Positions 35,004 through 43,857 of a stretch of DNA of 64,000 nt are shown here, one piece after another. Positions within the stretch are counted from its first letter, which is position 1. Every line of letters begins with the position of its first letter. The notes beneath the pieces are model-generated. The model made no database searches, was not told where the DNA came from, and saw only the letters and a list, made by a program, of their open reading frames with translations. Source of the DNA: Halalkalicoccus tibetensis (lineage in GTDB: Archaea > Halobacteriota > Halobacteria > Halobacteriales > Halalkalicoccaceae); the NCBI RefSeq assembly GCF_037996645.1, contig NZ_JBBMXV010000004.1:459684-523683 (forward strand), given 5' to 3'. Made by a program: the position numbers and the translations under genes.

Positions 35004-36551
35004 TCACCGATAGAGATCGAGGCTCCGGAAGACCGCACCCAGCAACACCGCAACCGGGATGATCTCCAACCGACCGATCCACATGTTGAAGATCAGCATC
35101 AGCTTCGCCGTGGCTGGCATCTCGGGCCCAGTGATACCTGCATCGAGCCCGACGTTGCTCTGTGCGCTCATGACGTCGAAGACGACGTACTCGAGCGGAT
35201 GGTCCGGTGACAGCACCCACAGTAATACCGTGACCCCGACGATCAGGAACAGAATCCAGAGGACGAACACGACCGTCGCCTCCGTGTATTCCCGCTGGAC
35301 TTCCGATTCGCTGAGCGTTCGCTTCCCCATCCGGAGGCGGCGGACCGCCGTTCGTGGCGCGAAGACGCCCTTGACCTGCCAGACGGTCCCTTTGATCAGG
35401 GTGAGGACGCGAACGAGCTTGAGCCCGCCGACCGTCGATCCGGCGGCGGCCCCGGTAAGCATCCCCAGACAGATCAGGAGCGTCGGACCCGCCGTCCAGG
35501 CGACGTCGGTCCCGTCCCCGATGGTCGCGGTGCCGAACCCGGTGTTCGACGTGGCGGAGACGAACTGGAACAGCGCGATCCGGAACGTCTCCTCGAGCGA
35601 CCCGTACTGGCCGTTGAGCCAGAGGAGCACGGTCAACGCTATCGAACCGGCGCTAAACCAGATGAAGACCCACCGCGTCTGGATGTCCGCATAGAAGTTC
35701 CGTAGCTCACCCCTCAGGATCAGATAATGGACCGGGAACGCGATGCTTCCGGCCACCATGACGGGAACGACCGCGTATTCGATCACCGGGCTCCCGTAGT
35801 GGCCGATCGAGTCCGCATGGATCGAGAACCCGCCAGTAGCGATGCCGGTCATGGCGTGGTTGATCGCCCCCCAGAGGGGCATTCCCACGGCGAGAAACAG
35901 CGCGATCGATGCGAGCGTGAAGCCGAGGTAGATCGTCCAGATCTCCTTGACCGTCGAGACGATGCTCGGATGGATCTTCTCCGAGCGGGCCTCGCTTTCG
36001 AACAAGGTGAGCGACCCGCTGCCGGGTCGGGCGAGGATCGCGACGGTGAGAACGATCACCCCGACCCCACCGATCCACTCGGTGAAGGAACGCCACCAGT
36101 GTAGCGAGCGGGGCAGCTCGTCTTCGACTGCCGCCATAGTCAGCCCGGTGCTGGTGAACCCGCTGATGCTCTCGAAGATCCCGTTCACTGGGTTGCGGAA
36201 GACGTCGGTGGTCTCGTCGACCGGCGGCGTGTTCATCCAGGCGGGGAACGGATCGACGCTGATCGTCCAAGCGATGAGCACGAACGGCAGCCCACCGAGG
36301 ACGCCGACCGTAGCCCAGGTGCTCGCCGCCGTAACCATCGCCTCGAGCTTGCCCGATGGGGACGCGTCGCTGTAGCGCCGGGCCAGAAGCACACCGATGC
36401 CAGCCATCAGAACGGCCGAGACGACGAAGGTGGGAACTGCGTAGAACTCACGGTTGGCGATGGCGACCACGACCGAGACGACCAGCATAAGCGAGACCAC
36501 CTGCAGGATGCGGCCGACGTCCCGCCCGGCCGTCCGGTACTGGACCTTCAT
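35004..36551 (-). CDS. trkH: TrkH paralog: membrane subunit of a second K+ system
   Basis: The 515-residue protein again has four filter loops (SISGFTSTGLTM, TGIATGGFSI, SATSNTGFGTA, SAQSNVGLDAG). It is only distantly similar to the first TrkH, so it is an independent lineage rather than a fresh copy. It is the last gene of an operon usp-trkA-trkH; its ATG overlaps the trkA stop by four bases. The operon order implies that the three proteins work together at the membrane. Confidence 0.92.
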   Translation of the reverse strand: MKVQYRTAGRDVGRILQVVSLMLVVSVVVAIANREFYAVPTFVVSAVLMAGIGVLLARRYSDASPSGKLEAMVTAASTWATVGVLGGLPFVLIAWTISVDPFPAWMNTPPVDETTDVFRNPVNGIFESISGFTSTGLTMAAVEDELPRSLHWWRSFTEWIGGVGVIVLTVAILARPGSGSLTLFESEARSEKIHPSIVSTVKEIWTIYLGFTLASIALFLAVGMPLWGAINHAMTGIATGGFSIHADSIGHYGSPVIEYAVVPVMVAGSIAFPVHYLILRGELRNFYADIQTRWVFIWFSAGSIALTVLLWLNGQYGSLEETFRIALFQFVSATSNTGFGTATIGDGTDVAWTAGPTLLICLGMLTGAAAGSTVGGLKLVRVLTLIKGTVWQVKGVFAPRTAVRRLRMGKRTLSESEVQREYTEATVVFVLWILFLIVGVTVLLWVLSPDHPLEYVVFDVMSAQSNVGLDAGITGPEMPATAKLMLIFNMWIGRLEIIPVAVLLGAVFRSLDLYR

Positions 36552-37219
36552 GGATAGTCGCCCGTGAACGCAGTGACGGCCCCGCGAAGCGTCGCGTCGT
36601 CCGTGAACACCGTGACCTGATCGTCCGCCTGGATGACGGTGTTGCCCTGTGGTGCTCGTACGTCCCCGTCACGACTGAGCGCGACGACGAGACACCCGTC
36701 GGGGAGGACGTCCCCTTCCTTGGCCGCGTTCAGGGACCTCCCGGCCATGTCGGCGTTCTCGGAGACAGTCAGTTCGATCAGCTCCGTTCCGTCCTCGAGC
36801 TCGATGAAGTCATGGACGTCCGGATACCGGACGGAGTGGTAGAGGTGATCCGCGATCAGTCGCTGCGGGGTCTCCATCAGGTTCACCCCGATCTTCTCGA
36901 AGACCGGCAGGTGTTCGGGATCGTGGACGACGCTGACGAGGCTCGGAACGCCGTGTTCCTGTGCCAGGAGCATCACCATGATGTTCACCGCGTCGATGTT
37001 CGTCGTGCTGATGACCGCGTCGGCACGATCGACGTCGGCGTCCCTGAGTGCCCCGTTGGTCGTCGCGTCGGTGTTGAGGACGAGACAGTCGTGGCGTCGA
37101 CTAACCGCCTGCGCGCGTGCCTCGTCCCTCTCGATCACGACGACGTCGTTCCCGTCGTTGACCGCCATGTCGATCAGGTTGGACCCGATCTTCCCCGCGC
37201 CGACGATGATCAGGTACAT
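36548..37219 (-). CDS. trkA: TrkA, single-set type, of the second K+ system
   Basis: This 223-residue protein has one TrkA_N (YLIIVGAGKIGSNLIDMAVN) and one RCK_C domain, half the size of the TrkA at 31892, so it should assemble as a tetramer or octamer ring of the KtrA kind. It binds nucleotides and gates the TrkH encoded next to it. It overlaps trkH by four bases and is separated from the upstream usp by two bases, so all three are translated from one message. Confidence 0.92.
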   Translation of the reverse strand: MYLIIVGAGKIGSNLIDMAVNDGNDVVVIERDEARAQAVSRRHDCLVLNTDATTNGALRDADVDRADAVISTTNIDAVNIMVMLLAQEHGVPSLVSVVHDPEHLPVFEKIGVNLMETPQRLIADHLYHSVRYPDVHDFIELEDGTELIELTVSENADMAGRSLNAAKEGDVLPDGCLVVALSRDGDVRAPQGNTVIQADDQVTVFTDDATLRGAVTAFTGDYP

Positions 37220-37221
37220 CG

Positions 37222-37740
37222 TCAGCCCCGCACCTCCCGGCGGACCCCGCTGTCGGCCTCCGGTATGGCCACTACCGGGCATGGGCTCTCCGTGACGAGA
37301 CGGTGCTCCTCGTCGCCCGAGAGAAGTCTCGTCAGCCGGTTCGTTCTGCGAGGCGTGAAGAGGATCGCCGTCGCATCGATCTCACTGACCGTTTCGAGAA
37401 TCTCCTCGACGACGTCACTCCCGTACCGTAATCGTGTCTCGAACCCCGGGGCCGTCCCTAGCTGCTCCTCAGCGATGTCGAAGAGACGGTCGGCCTGTTC
37501 TCGACGAGCCGCGAGCGGCGCCTTGTCCATGAACGTGCTTCGAGTTTCGATGACGTGCACGACTACGAGCCGTTCCGTTACGTCGGAGAGGTAGGGCGTC
37601 ATCGCTCGACAGGTGCTTGCCGTGTCCGCTTCGCTCGCAACGGGAACGATCAGCCGCTCGAAGAGCAGAGCGGTCGTTCGCTTTCCCTCCCTGTTCGAAT
37701 GACGGTGCGTATGATCGTCCGGGTTAGTTTCTGATGGCAT
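37222..37740 (-). CDS. Universal stress protein at the head of a trk operon
   Basis: This 172-residue Usp-fold protein has a polar N-terminal extension of about 28 residues, then FERLIVPVASEADTASTCRA and VVVHVIETRS. The nucleotide-binding loop is degenerate (RLLSGDEEHRLVTESPCPVV, lacking the usual GxxG), so ATP binding is doubtful. Being the first gene of usp-trkA-trkH, it may act as a regulatory subunit of the K+ system. This recalls the Usp tails on the two nearby APC permeases. A 13-base motif shared with the permease promoter lies upstream. Confidence 0.85.
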   Translation of the reverse strand: MPSETNPDDHTHRHSNREGKRTTALLFERLIVPVASEADTASTCRAMTPYLSDVTERLVVVHVIETRSTFMDKAPLAARREQADRLFDIAEEQLGTAPGFETRLRYGSDVVEEILETVSEIDATAILFTPRRTNRLTRLLSGDEEHRLVTESPCPVVAIPEADSGVRREVRG

Positions 37741-37785
37741 TGTATCGACAGCCCACTGTTCAGGATACAGTAATATAAGTACCTA

Positions 37786-37798
37786 GTATTACGGATTA
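37786..37798 (-). promoter_or_regulatory. Motif before the usp-trkA-trkH operon
   Basis: On the minus strand the sequence is taatccgtaatac, differing at one base from taatccgtgatac before the APC-Usp gene at 29482. It sits about 50 bases upstream of the usp start codon. Confidence 0.35.
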
Positions 37799-37819
37799 AG
37801 CAATATCGATGGCCGTCCT

Positions 37820-38320
37820 TCACGTCCAGAGTCGACGATATCCGCTCCCGGAGGACGTCTCACGAGGCTGACTTCGAGACGGAACGCCGGCAAGGAGGGC
37901 TTGGATCGGGGATCCCCAGAGATAGATCCCGATCGCGGTAACGAGGAGACAGGACCCCGTCGCGGTGATAGCGACCCCGAGACATAGGTTGCGACGGTCG
38001 GAGTGGGATATCGGAACGGGAACGGTCGAGACGAGCTCCTCGTAGGACAGCTCCGATCGGTGCTCCCGAACGTACAGTACGAGGTTCGTGTACGAGACAC
38101 CGATCGATATCAGGAGATAGCCGAGAAGGGAGATGGAGAGAACGACCACCGGATCGTCGAACCACGGATCCGAAACGAGGACAAGCGAATAGTCCAGTCC
38201 AACCGCGGTCACCTTCACTACCAGATAGCCGTTGAAAATAGCGATAACGTAAATCATACGCTGTATAGATCTGTTTACTTCATTTGTAAGGCTATTAATT
38301 TCGGAATAGTCAACAGCCAT
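37820..38320 (-). CDS. Hypothetical three-helix membrane protein
   Basis: The 166-residue protein has a helical soluble start (SEINSLTNEVNRSIQ), then three membrane segments near residues 20-43, 55-78 and 112-138. A short charged loop follows the second. No family is recognised. It lies upstream of the usp-trk operon on the same strand but about 80 bases away, with the candidate operator in between, so it is probably a separate unit. Confidence 0.6.
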   Translation of the reverse strand: MAVDYSEINSLTNEVNRSIQRMIYVIAIFNGYLVVKVTAVGLDYSLVLVSDPWFDDPVVVLSISLLGYLLISIGVSYTNLVLYVREHRSELSYEELVSTVPVPISHSDRRNLCLGVAITATGSCLLVTAIGIYLWGSPIQALLAGVPSRSQPRETSSGSGYRRLWT

Positions 38321-38565
38321 TGGAGTGCCATTATGACTAACCCCACTATACTGTTTCGACCGTTGGAACCGGAAACCGGACATGAGAACGACCGTACTCC
38401 TCCCGTACAGCGTTCTTCGTCGCTTCCGGTTCGGGATGATGGAACACGTGCTCGTCCTCCTCGTAGAAACGATCATAGCATGACTGTCCCCCGCCCGGGG
38501 CTACCGGGTGTGAGATCCCGACGTAACCACAACCCCCTTGAGGGAACAGTAATAACCGGGGGCAC

Positions 38566-40791
38566 ATGCCGAAGGATCTAGAACGGGACTTGGGCCTCTC
38601 TGCTGTCATCGCAATCAGCATGGGTGCGATGATCGGTAGCGGGATCTTCATTCTCCCGGGATTGGCGATGGCCGAGGCGGGTCCCTCGGTCGTTCTCGCG
38701 TTCCTGATCGCCGGTGTTCTCGTGATCCCTGCCGCGCTCGCGATCTCGGAGCTCGGAACCGCGATGCCCGAAGCGGGCGGCGACTACGTGTTCATCGAGC
38801 GTGGAATGGGACCGGGCGTCGGTACCGTGGCCGGGATCGGGACGTGGCTTACCCTTCTGTTCAAAGGTGCGCTCGCGCTCGTCGGCGGAATGTTCTATCT
38901 AGATCTCCTCTTTCAGCTCCCGAACCTGACGGCTACGGCGCTGGTCATCGCGTCGCTGCTCATCGGGATCAATCTGGTCGGGGTCAAACAGACCGGCCAG
39001 CTTCAGACGTATATGGTCGTCGTCATGGTCGTCATCCTCGCGGGATTCATCGCGATGACCATCACTCAGGTCGAGGGGGGAAGCTACGAGCCGTTCTTCG
39101 CCGACGGTTTCGGTGGTCTCACGAGCGCGATCGCGCTCGTCATCGTCTCCTACGCTGGGGTTACGAAGATCGCGAGCGTCGCCGAGGAGATCAAGAACCC
39201 GGCTCGAAACCTCCCGCTTGGCCTCCTCATCTCGCTCGTCATCACCACCTTCCTGTACGTCTTCATCGTGTTCGTTCTCGTCGGCATCGTCGATGCCGAG
39301 ACGCTATCGGGGACCAACGTTCCGATGGCCGATGCGGTCGAACCGCTCTTCGGCTTCTGGAGCGTCGGGATCATCGTTCTGGCAGCGATCCTAGCGCTCG
39401 TCTCGACCGCGAACGCCGGCATACTCACTGCCTCTCGCTATCCGCTCGCGTTGAGTCGTGACGGTTTACTTCCCGAACAGTTCGAGTACGTCCATCCGCG
39501 GTTCCGCACACCCATCGTGTCCATCCTGCTCACCGGTGGCGTGATGCTGTTCATCATCGCAGTGCTCCCGGTCGAGGAGATCGCCAAGATGGCGAGTGCG
39601 TTCCAGATCCTCGTTTATGCGTTGGTCAACGTTGCACTCATCGCGTTTCGGGAGGGCGACCTCGAGTGGTACGATCCCGACTTCCTGACGCCGTTCTATC
39701 CTTGGATGCCCCTGTTCGGGGTCGTCTCCGGTTTCTACATCATCACGCAGATGGACCTGCTCCCCCTCATCGGAGCGATCGGCATCATCGTCTTCGGGAC
39801 GGTCTGGTATTTCGTGTTCGTCAAGGACCGCGTCGATCGAGAAGGGCTTGCCGTCGATGCCGTTCGACGCGAGGCCGGGCGTCAGTTTCTCGACGAGACC
39901 GCGACACAACTGACTACCGCTGCCACCGGAAACGAGGTGCTCATCGCGCTACGTCGGGACGTGAGCCGCCTGGAGGAGGATCGTCTGCTGCGGATCGCCG
40001 CACCGATCGCCCGGTTCCGAGATAGCCGGCTTCGGGTCGTTCGCTTCGACGAGGTTCCCGATCAGTACCCGCTCGATCGAGCGACCGCCCAGTCCCCCGG
40101 CGACCTCGAGTTCGAGGAACGAACGGACGATCTGGCCGAGGAGCTCGATGTCCCCGTCGAAGTCGCCGAGGTCGTCAGTCACGACACCAAACAGGCCGTC
40201 GTCAATTACGCTGAACGCCGTGGCGTGGACCTCCTCCTCACTCGTGCGGATCCCGTGAGCCGTCTCCGGACGCTGTTCGGGCGCGACAGTGACTGGATCC
40301 TCGAACACGCTCCCTGTAACGTCGTCTTCGTCCAAGCGGGCAAACTGGATTCGCTCGACGAGATCGCGATCGTCACCGATCAGAGTCCGTTCAACGATCC
40401 GCTGAAAGTCGAGCTCGCGGACTCGATCGCGAGCATCGCCGGCGGGCGAATTCGGTTCCTGTTCGCAGCCGGTTCCGGGGCCTCGGATTCGTCCATTCGG
40501 ACGATCGAAGCGTATCACGCCGAACTCGACGAGCAGTGCTCGGTACCGGTCGAGGGGACGATCGTTCAGTCGGACGCGAAACTCGATGCGCTGCTGGCGG
40601 AGCTTCGATCCGCGGACGTCGTGATACTCTCGACGACGACACATCGGCTCCTTCCCGACCTCCTCTTCCAACGTGATACGGATCGGGTCGCGACCCGCCT
40701 CGAACAGCCGGTGTTGCTCGTCCATTCACGGAAATCCCGCCGGGCGACGTTCCTCGAGCCGCTCGTCGAACGACTTCTCTTTCGTGACTAA
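38566..40791 (+). CDS. Second APC permease with two universal stress domains
   Basis: The 741-residue protein has the APC motif SMGAMIGSGIFILPGLAMAE, 12 helices to about residue 430, and two Usp-like domains (about 455-590 and 596-735). The VTKIASVAEEIKNPARNLPL loop matches the loop of the first APC-Usp protein, so the two are paralogs, but they are diverged. The Usp halves lack clear GxxG ATP loops. Amino-acid or amine import is likely; the ligand is unknown. It is separated from the usp-trk operon by the small membrane gene. Confidence 0.88.
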   Translation: MPKDLERDLGLSAVIAISMGAMIGSGIFILPGLAMAEAGPSVVLAFLIAGVLVIPAALAISELGTAMPEAGGDYVFIERGMGPGVGTVAGIGTWLTLLFKGALALVGGMFYLDLLFQLPNLTATALVIASLLIGINLVGVKQTGQLQTYMVVVMVVILAGFIAMTITQVEGGSYEPFFADGFGGLTSAIALVIVSYAGVTKIASVAEEIKNPARNLPLGLLISLVITTFLYVFIVFVLVGIVDAETLSGTNVPMADAVEPLFGFWSVGIIVLAAILALVSTANAGILTASRYPLALSRDGLLPEQFEYVHPRFRTPIVSILLTGGVMLFIIAVLPVEEIAKMASAFQILVYALVNVALIAFREGDLEWYDPDFLTPFYPWMPLFGVVSGFYIITQMDLLPLIGAIGIIVFGTVWYFVFVKDRVDREGLAVDAVRREAGRQFLDETATQLTTAATGNEVLIALRRDVSRLEEDRLLRIAAPIARFRDSRLRVVRFDEVPDQYPLDRATAQSPGDLEFEERTDDLAEELDVPVEVAEVVSHDTKQAVVNYAERRGVDLLLTRADPVSRLRTLFGRDSDWILEHAPCNVVFVQAGKLDSLDEIAIVTDQSPFNDPLKVELADSIASIAGGRIRFLFAAGSGASDSSIRTIEAYHAELDEQCSVPVEGTIVQSDAKLDALLAELRSADVVILSTTTHRLLPDLLFQRDTDRVATRLEQPVLLVHSRKSRRATFLEPLVERLLFRD

Positions 40792-40869
40792 CCTGCGGTC
40801 TCGCTACTGGTGAGTTCTCTCGTGGGTGCCCGGGAACGGTTCGGCTCGCTACTCGCCGTCACCTCGGAC

Positions 40870-42567
40870 CTAGTAGACTTCGGGAGACGCCTCGCGTTCG
40901 TGATCCCGTTCGCCGACGAACTCCAGGAACTTCTTCGTTGCCTCCTCGCTTCCTGCGGCGATGAGGATGTCACCCTCCTCGACGGTGAACTCCGCACCGA
41001 TCTCGGTCACCAGCTCGTCGCCGCGTTCGGCGGCGACGACCGTACAGCCCGTCTCCCGTCGAAGATCGACCTCATGGAGGCTCCGGCCTACGATCGCCGG
41101 TGTCTCGGTTCGAACGAACTCCGTTTGGGGCGTCAGGATCTCTGTACTGTCGGCCAAGAGGGAGGCGAGTATCTCGCCGGTTACGGTCGGCAGCGACAGC
41201 ACGAAGTCGGCCCCTGCGTTATAGAGCTTCCAGACGTTCTCCGAACGATCCGCGCGCGCGATGATCTCAGTTTCGGGTGCGGTCTCCTTGATCATGAGCG
41301 ACGAGTAGATGGTGGGGCTGTCCTCGTCCATCGTCAGAACGACCGCGCGTGCGTTCTCGATATCGGCCTCCGCTAGTGTTTCAGGGTCATTGACGTTCCC
41401 GACGACGTCGACCCCCTCCTGGGCTTCGAGATCGATCGTCGTAACGTCGATTCCCTCGTCTCTCAGCGCCTTGACGACTGCCCGCCCGGTCGCACCGTAG
41501 CCGGCGACGACGACGCGTGTACAGTCGTCGTTGTGGGGCGGAAGCGGGCGGGCTTCGACCTGCTCAAGTGCACTGTGGTTCCCGGCCGCGAGCAGGATCG
41601 TGTTCTCCTCGATCCGCATCGCCGGATCGGGGGAGACGACGAATTTCCCGCCGACCCAGACGCCAAGAATGGTGATCCCGGTTCGATCGAAGATCGATGC
41701 GTTCTCGATCGTCCGTCCGACGAGCGGACTCGTTTCCTCGACCAACAGCTCCGTGATCTCGAGGTCGGTGTCGACGTCGATCACCTGTCTGAGTTTCTCC
41801 GAGAACGATCGCATCGACCGAATCGCGAGCGCCTCTCCGAGCTGTTGGCGGGCTTGGACGACCTCGTCCGCGCCAGCATAGCGATGGTACGGCGCATCGG
41901 CGTGGTCCCGCACGACGCTGACGATCTGTAAGTCGGGGTTGACACGCGCTGCCGACAGGATCACTGTCGGGTTGGTCTCGTCGTCGACGTCTGCAACGAG
42001 CGCTTGTGCTTCCGGTGCGTTGGCCGCACGGAGCGTTGCGACTCTCTCGGGGTCGCCTTGGATAGCGTTTATCTCCTGTTCCCGGAGGTCGGTGACTACG
42101 TTCGGATCCTCGTCGACGATCACGTACGGGACGTCGACCTCCTCGAGCTCCTTGCGAAGTACATCGTCCCGAGCGGTATACGAACAGATGATAACGTGAT
42201 CCGAGAGGTCGCTCGATTGTGGCGGTCCCGATTGGACCGCTTGTCGGAGCATCGGAACGGCGAAGATCGGGAGGGCAAGGAACATGAGGAGAACGCCGGT
42301 TACGTTCATCGCGAGCATGAGGAAGTTCAACTGAACGCTCGACCATGGAGCGTGTCCGCCGAACCCGGCGGTAGTGAGTGCTTCGATCACCACCTGGACT
42401 GCTTTGTAGATGGGGACCGCTTCGTTTTCGAAGGTGCCCATCGCCCAGCGATAGACGACGGCGTACACGGCGACGATAGCAGTGACTACGGACAGTGCGA
42501 GTGCGATCCGTCGGCGCCAATTGCTCACCGACAACGACTGTATGGTCCGCTCCCACCAATCGCTCAT
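40870..42567 (-). CDS. RCK-gated ion channel with an unusual filter
   Basis: This 565-residue protein has TM1 (about residues 20-43), a pore helix and filter (EALTTAGFGGHAP, about residues 62-75) and TM2 (about 82-110). Two RCK units follow, each TrkA_N plus RCK_C, as in MthK-like potassium channels. The filter TTAGFGG differs from the usual T-V-G-Y-G-D. The first Rossmann motif is degenerate (IICSYTARDD), while the second is intact (VVVAGYGATGRAVV). It therefore probably passes a monovalent cation under ligand control, but K+ selectivity is not assured. It converges with the second APC-Usp gene. Confidence 0.85.
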   Translation of the reverse strand: MSDWWERTIQSLSVSNWRRRIALALSVVTAIVAVYAVVYRWAMGTFENEAVPIYKAVQVVIEALTTAGFGGHAPWSSVQLNFLMLAMNVTGVLLMFLALPIFAVPMLRQAVQSGPPQSSDLSDHVIICSYTARDDVLRKELEEVDVPYVIVDEDPNVVTDLREQEINAIQGDPERVATLRAANAPEAQALVADVDDETNPTVILSAARVNPDLQIVSVVRDHADAPYHRYAGADEVVQARQQLGEALAIRSMRSFSEKLRQVIDVDTDLEITELLVEETSPLVGRTIENASIFDRTGITILGVWVGGKFVVSPDPAMRIEENTILLAAGNHSALEQVEARPLPPHNDDCTRVVVAGYGATGRAVVKALRDEGIDVTTIDLEAQEGVDVVGNVNDPETLAEADIENARAVVLTMDEDSPTIYSSLMIKETAPETEIIARADRSENVWKLYNAGADFVLSLPTVTGEILASLLADSTEILTPQTEFVRTETPAIVGRSLHEVDLRRETGCTVVAAERGDELVTEIGAEFTVEEGDILIAAGSEEATKKFLEFVGERDHEREASPEVY

Positions 42568-42753
42568 AAATACGTAGTGGGGTATGACCAGTTAAGAACC
42601 TATCTTTCTCGGATAACACGAAACCCCCCGCCCACGATCCGCGTCGAGGGTCGTGGAAACGGCGATCCGCAGCGGGGACGACGCTCCGGGCAGTCCCCTC
42701 GCCATCGGGTTCGAGAGGGAGGTGACGCGGATCCGGCCACGTCGGGGGGACGG

Positions 42754-43089
42754 TCAGGCGCGGTCGAGTATCGGTTGGATTTCGGCACGGGCGAACTCCT
42801 CCAGCTGGTCTTCGGTGGCGGTGACCGAACTGGTCCCTTCCGGGACGGTGAGTACGACCCTGTAGATCGTCGCCTCATCGGGGGAGTGCGGTGAGAACGC
42901 TATCGCTTCGTCATCACCTAGTTGACATCCGGACAGGCTGGGCTCGGACAACGCTCGCTCGATACACTGTTGAAGCACGGCGAGCTTTCGAACGCTACAG
43001 GAGAGTTGTATTTCCGTATCAGAGTCACGTATCAGGATTCGGCAATCAGATCCCTCTTCAGCTGCTGTTTCGACTACGAACTCCCCCAT
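42754..43089 (-). CDS. Hypothetical 111-residue acidic protein
   Basis: The soluble protein has an N-terminal beta region (EFVVETAAEEGSDCRILI), a long helix around LAVLQQCIERALSEP and a C-terminal EDQLEEFARAEIQPILDRA helix. No domain is recognised. The ATG at 43089 is preferred to a TTG five codons earlier. The composition fits a genuine haloarchaeal gene. Confidence 0.55.
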   Translation of the reverse strand: MGEFVVETAAEEGSDCRILIRDSDTEIQLSCSVRKLAVLQQCIERALSEPSLSGCQLGDDEAIAFSPHSPDEATIYRVVLTVPEGTSSVTATEDQLEEFARAEIQPILDRA

Positions 43090-43359
43090 AGATGGTAGCG
43101 ACAAGGATAGATAATAAATCCGTCGAACGAACGGCCCGGAATAACGAGGGAGGTATCAGAGTAGCGGTCTCCGTCGAGGGTCCGTCGTTCGCAGCGGGAT
43201 TGTCGTCAGTGCCTTCGAAGTAGTGGTCGCTGACGTCGATCGGTACGAGACCGGATCCATACCGGAGCCGCTTTCGATCGGTTCTCCGCGAAAGTCGTCC
43301 CCGGAGCGGGGGTCGGTGACGGCGAAACCGTTTCGGCGCCACGAGGAGTATTCGGTACG

Positions 43360-43764
43360 ATGATCGAGGTCCTGCGCCGGCTCAAGCGCCCGGTGCTCTC
43401 CGTCATGGCCCCGGCGTACGTCGTCGCGGGCGTCCTGCATTTCGTCGTGCCGGAGCTGTACGTCCGGATCGTGCCGCCGGTCCTCCCGGCGCCGCTCGCG
43501 CTCGTCTATCTCTCCGGCCTCGCCGAGATCGCCGTCGGGATCGGGCTCCTGCTCCCTCGGACTCGACGGTACGCGGCGTGGGCGACGGTCGCGTTGCTCG
43601 TCGTGGTCTTCCCGGCGAACGTCTACATGGCGACCCACGGGGTCGTCGAGGGGATGCCGGGCGGCGGCGACCCCTCCGACCTCGTTCGCTGGGGCCGACT
43701 CCCGCTGCAGGGCGTGTTGGTCCTCCTGGCGCTCTGGTACACCCGACCGACCGGAACGGAATAG
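43360..43764 (+). CDS. DoxX-like membrane protein
   Basis: The 134-residue protein has four helices with the DoxX-type features AYVVAGVLHFVVPELYVRIV and YLSGLAEIAVGIGLLLPRTRR, and a C-terminal WGRLPLQGVLVLLALWYTRP helix. It is a different subgroup from the coupled DoxX pair at 25-26 kb. The function is unknown, possibly membrane redox homeostasis. A HAD hydrolase gene follows about 90 bases downstream. Confidence 0.78.
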   Translation: MIEVLRRLKRPVLSVMAPAYVVAGVLHFVVPELYVRIVPPVLPAPLALVYLSGLAEIAVGIGLLLPRTRRYAAWATVALLVVVFPANVYMATHGVVEGMPGGGDPSDLVRWGRLPLQGVLVLLALWYTRPTGTE

Positions 43765-43857
43765 CGCAGCTCTCACGGGGTCGACCCTACGATCCCGTCC
43801 GTTTCCGTTCGGGGTGTCGCGGAATGCGACAGTTGTTAGTAGGGAACATGAGACTCG

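Noticed and set aside
38346-38651. 101-residue minus-strand frame before the second APC-Usp gene
   Set aside because: It overlaps the real start of the permease gene and has no coding-like composition.
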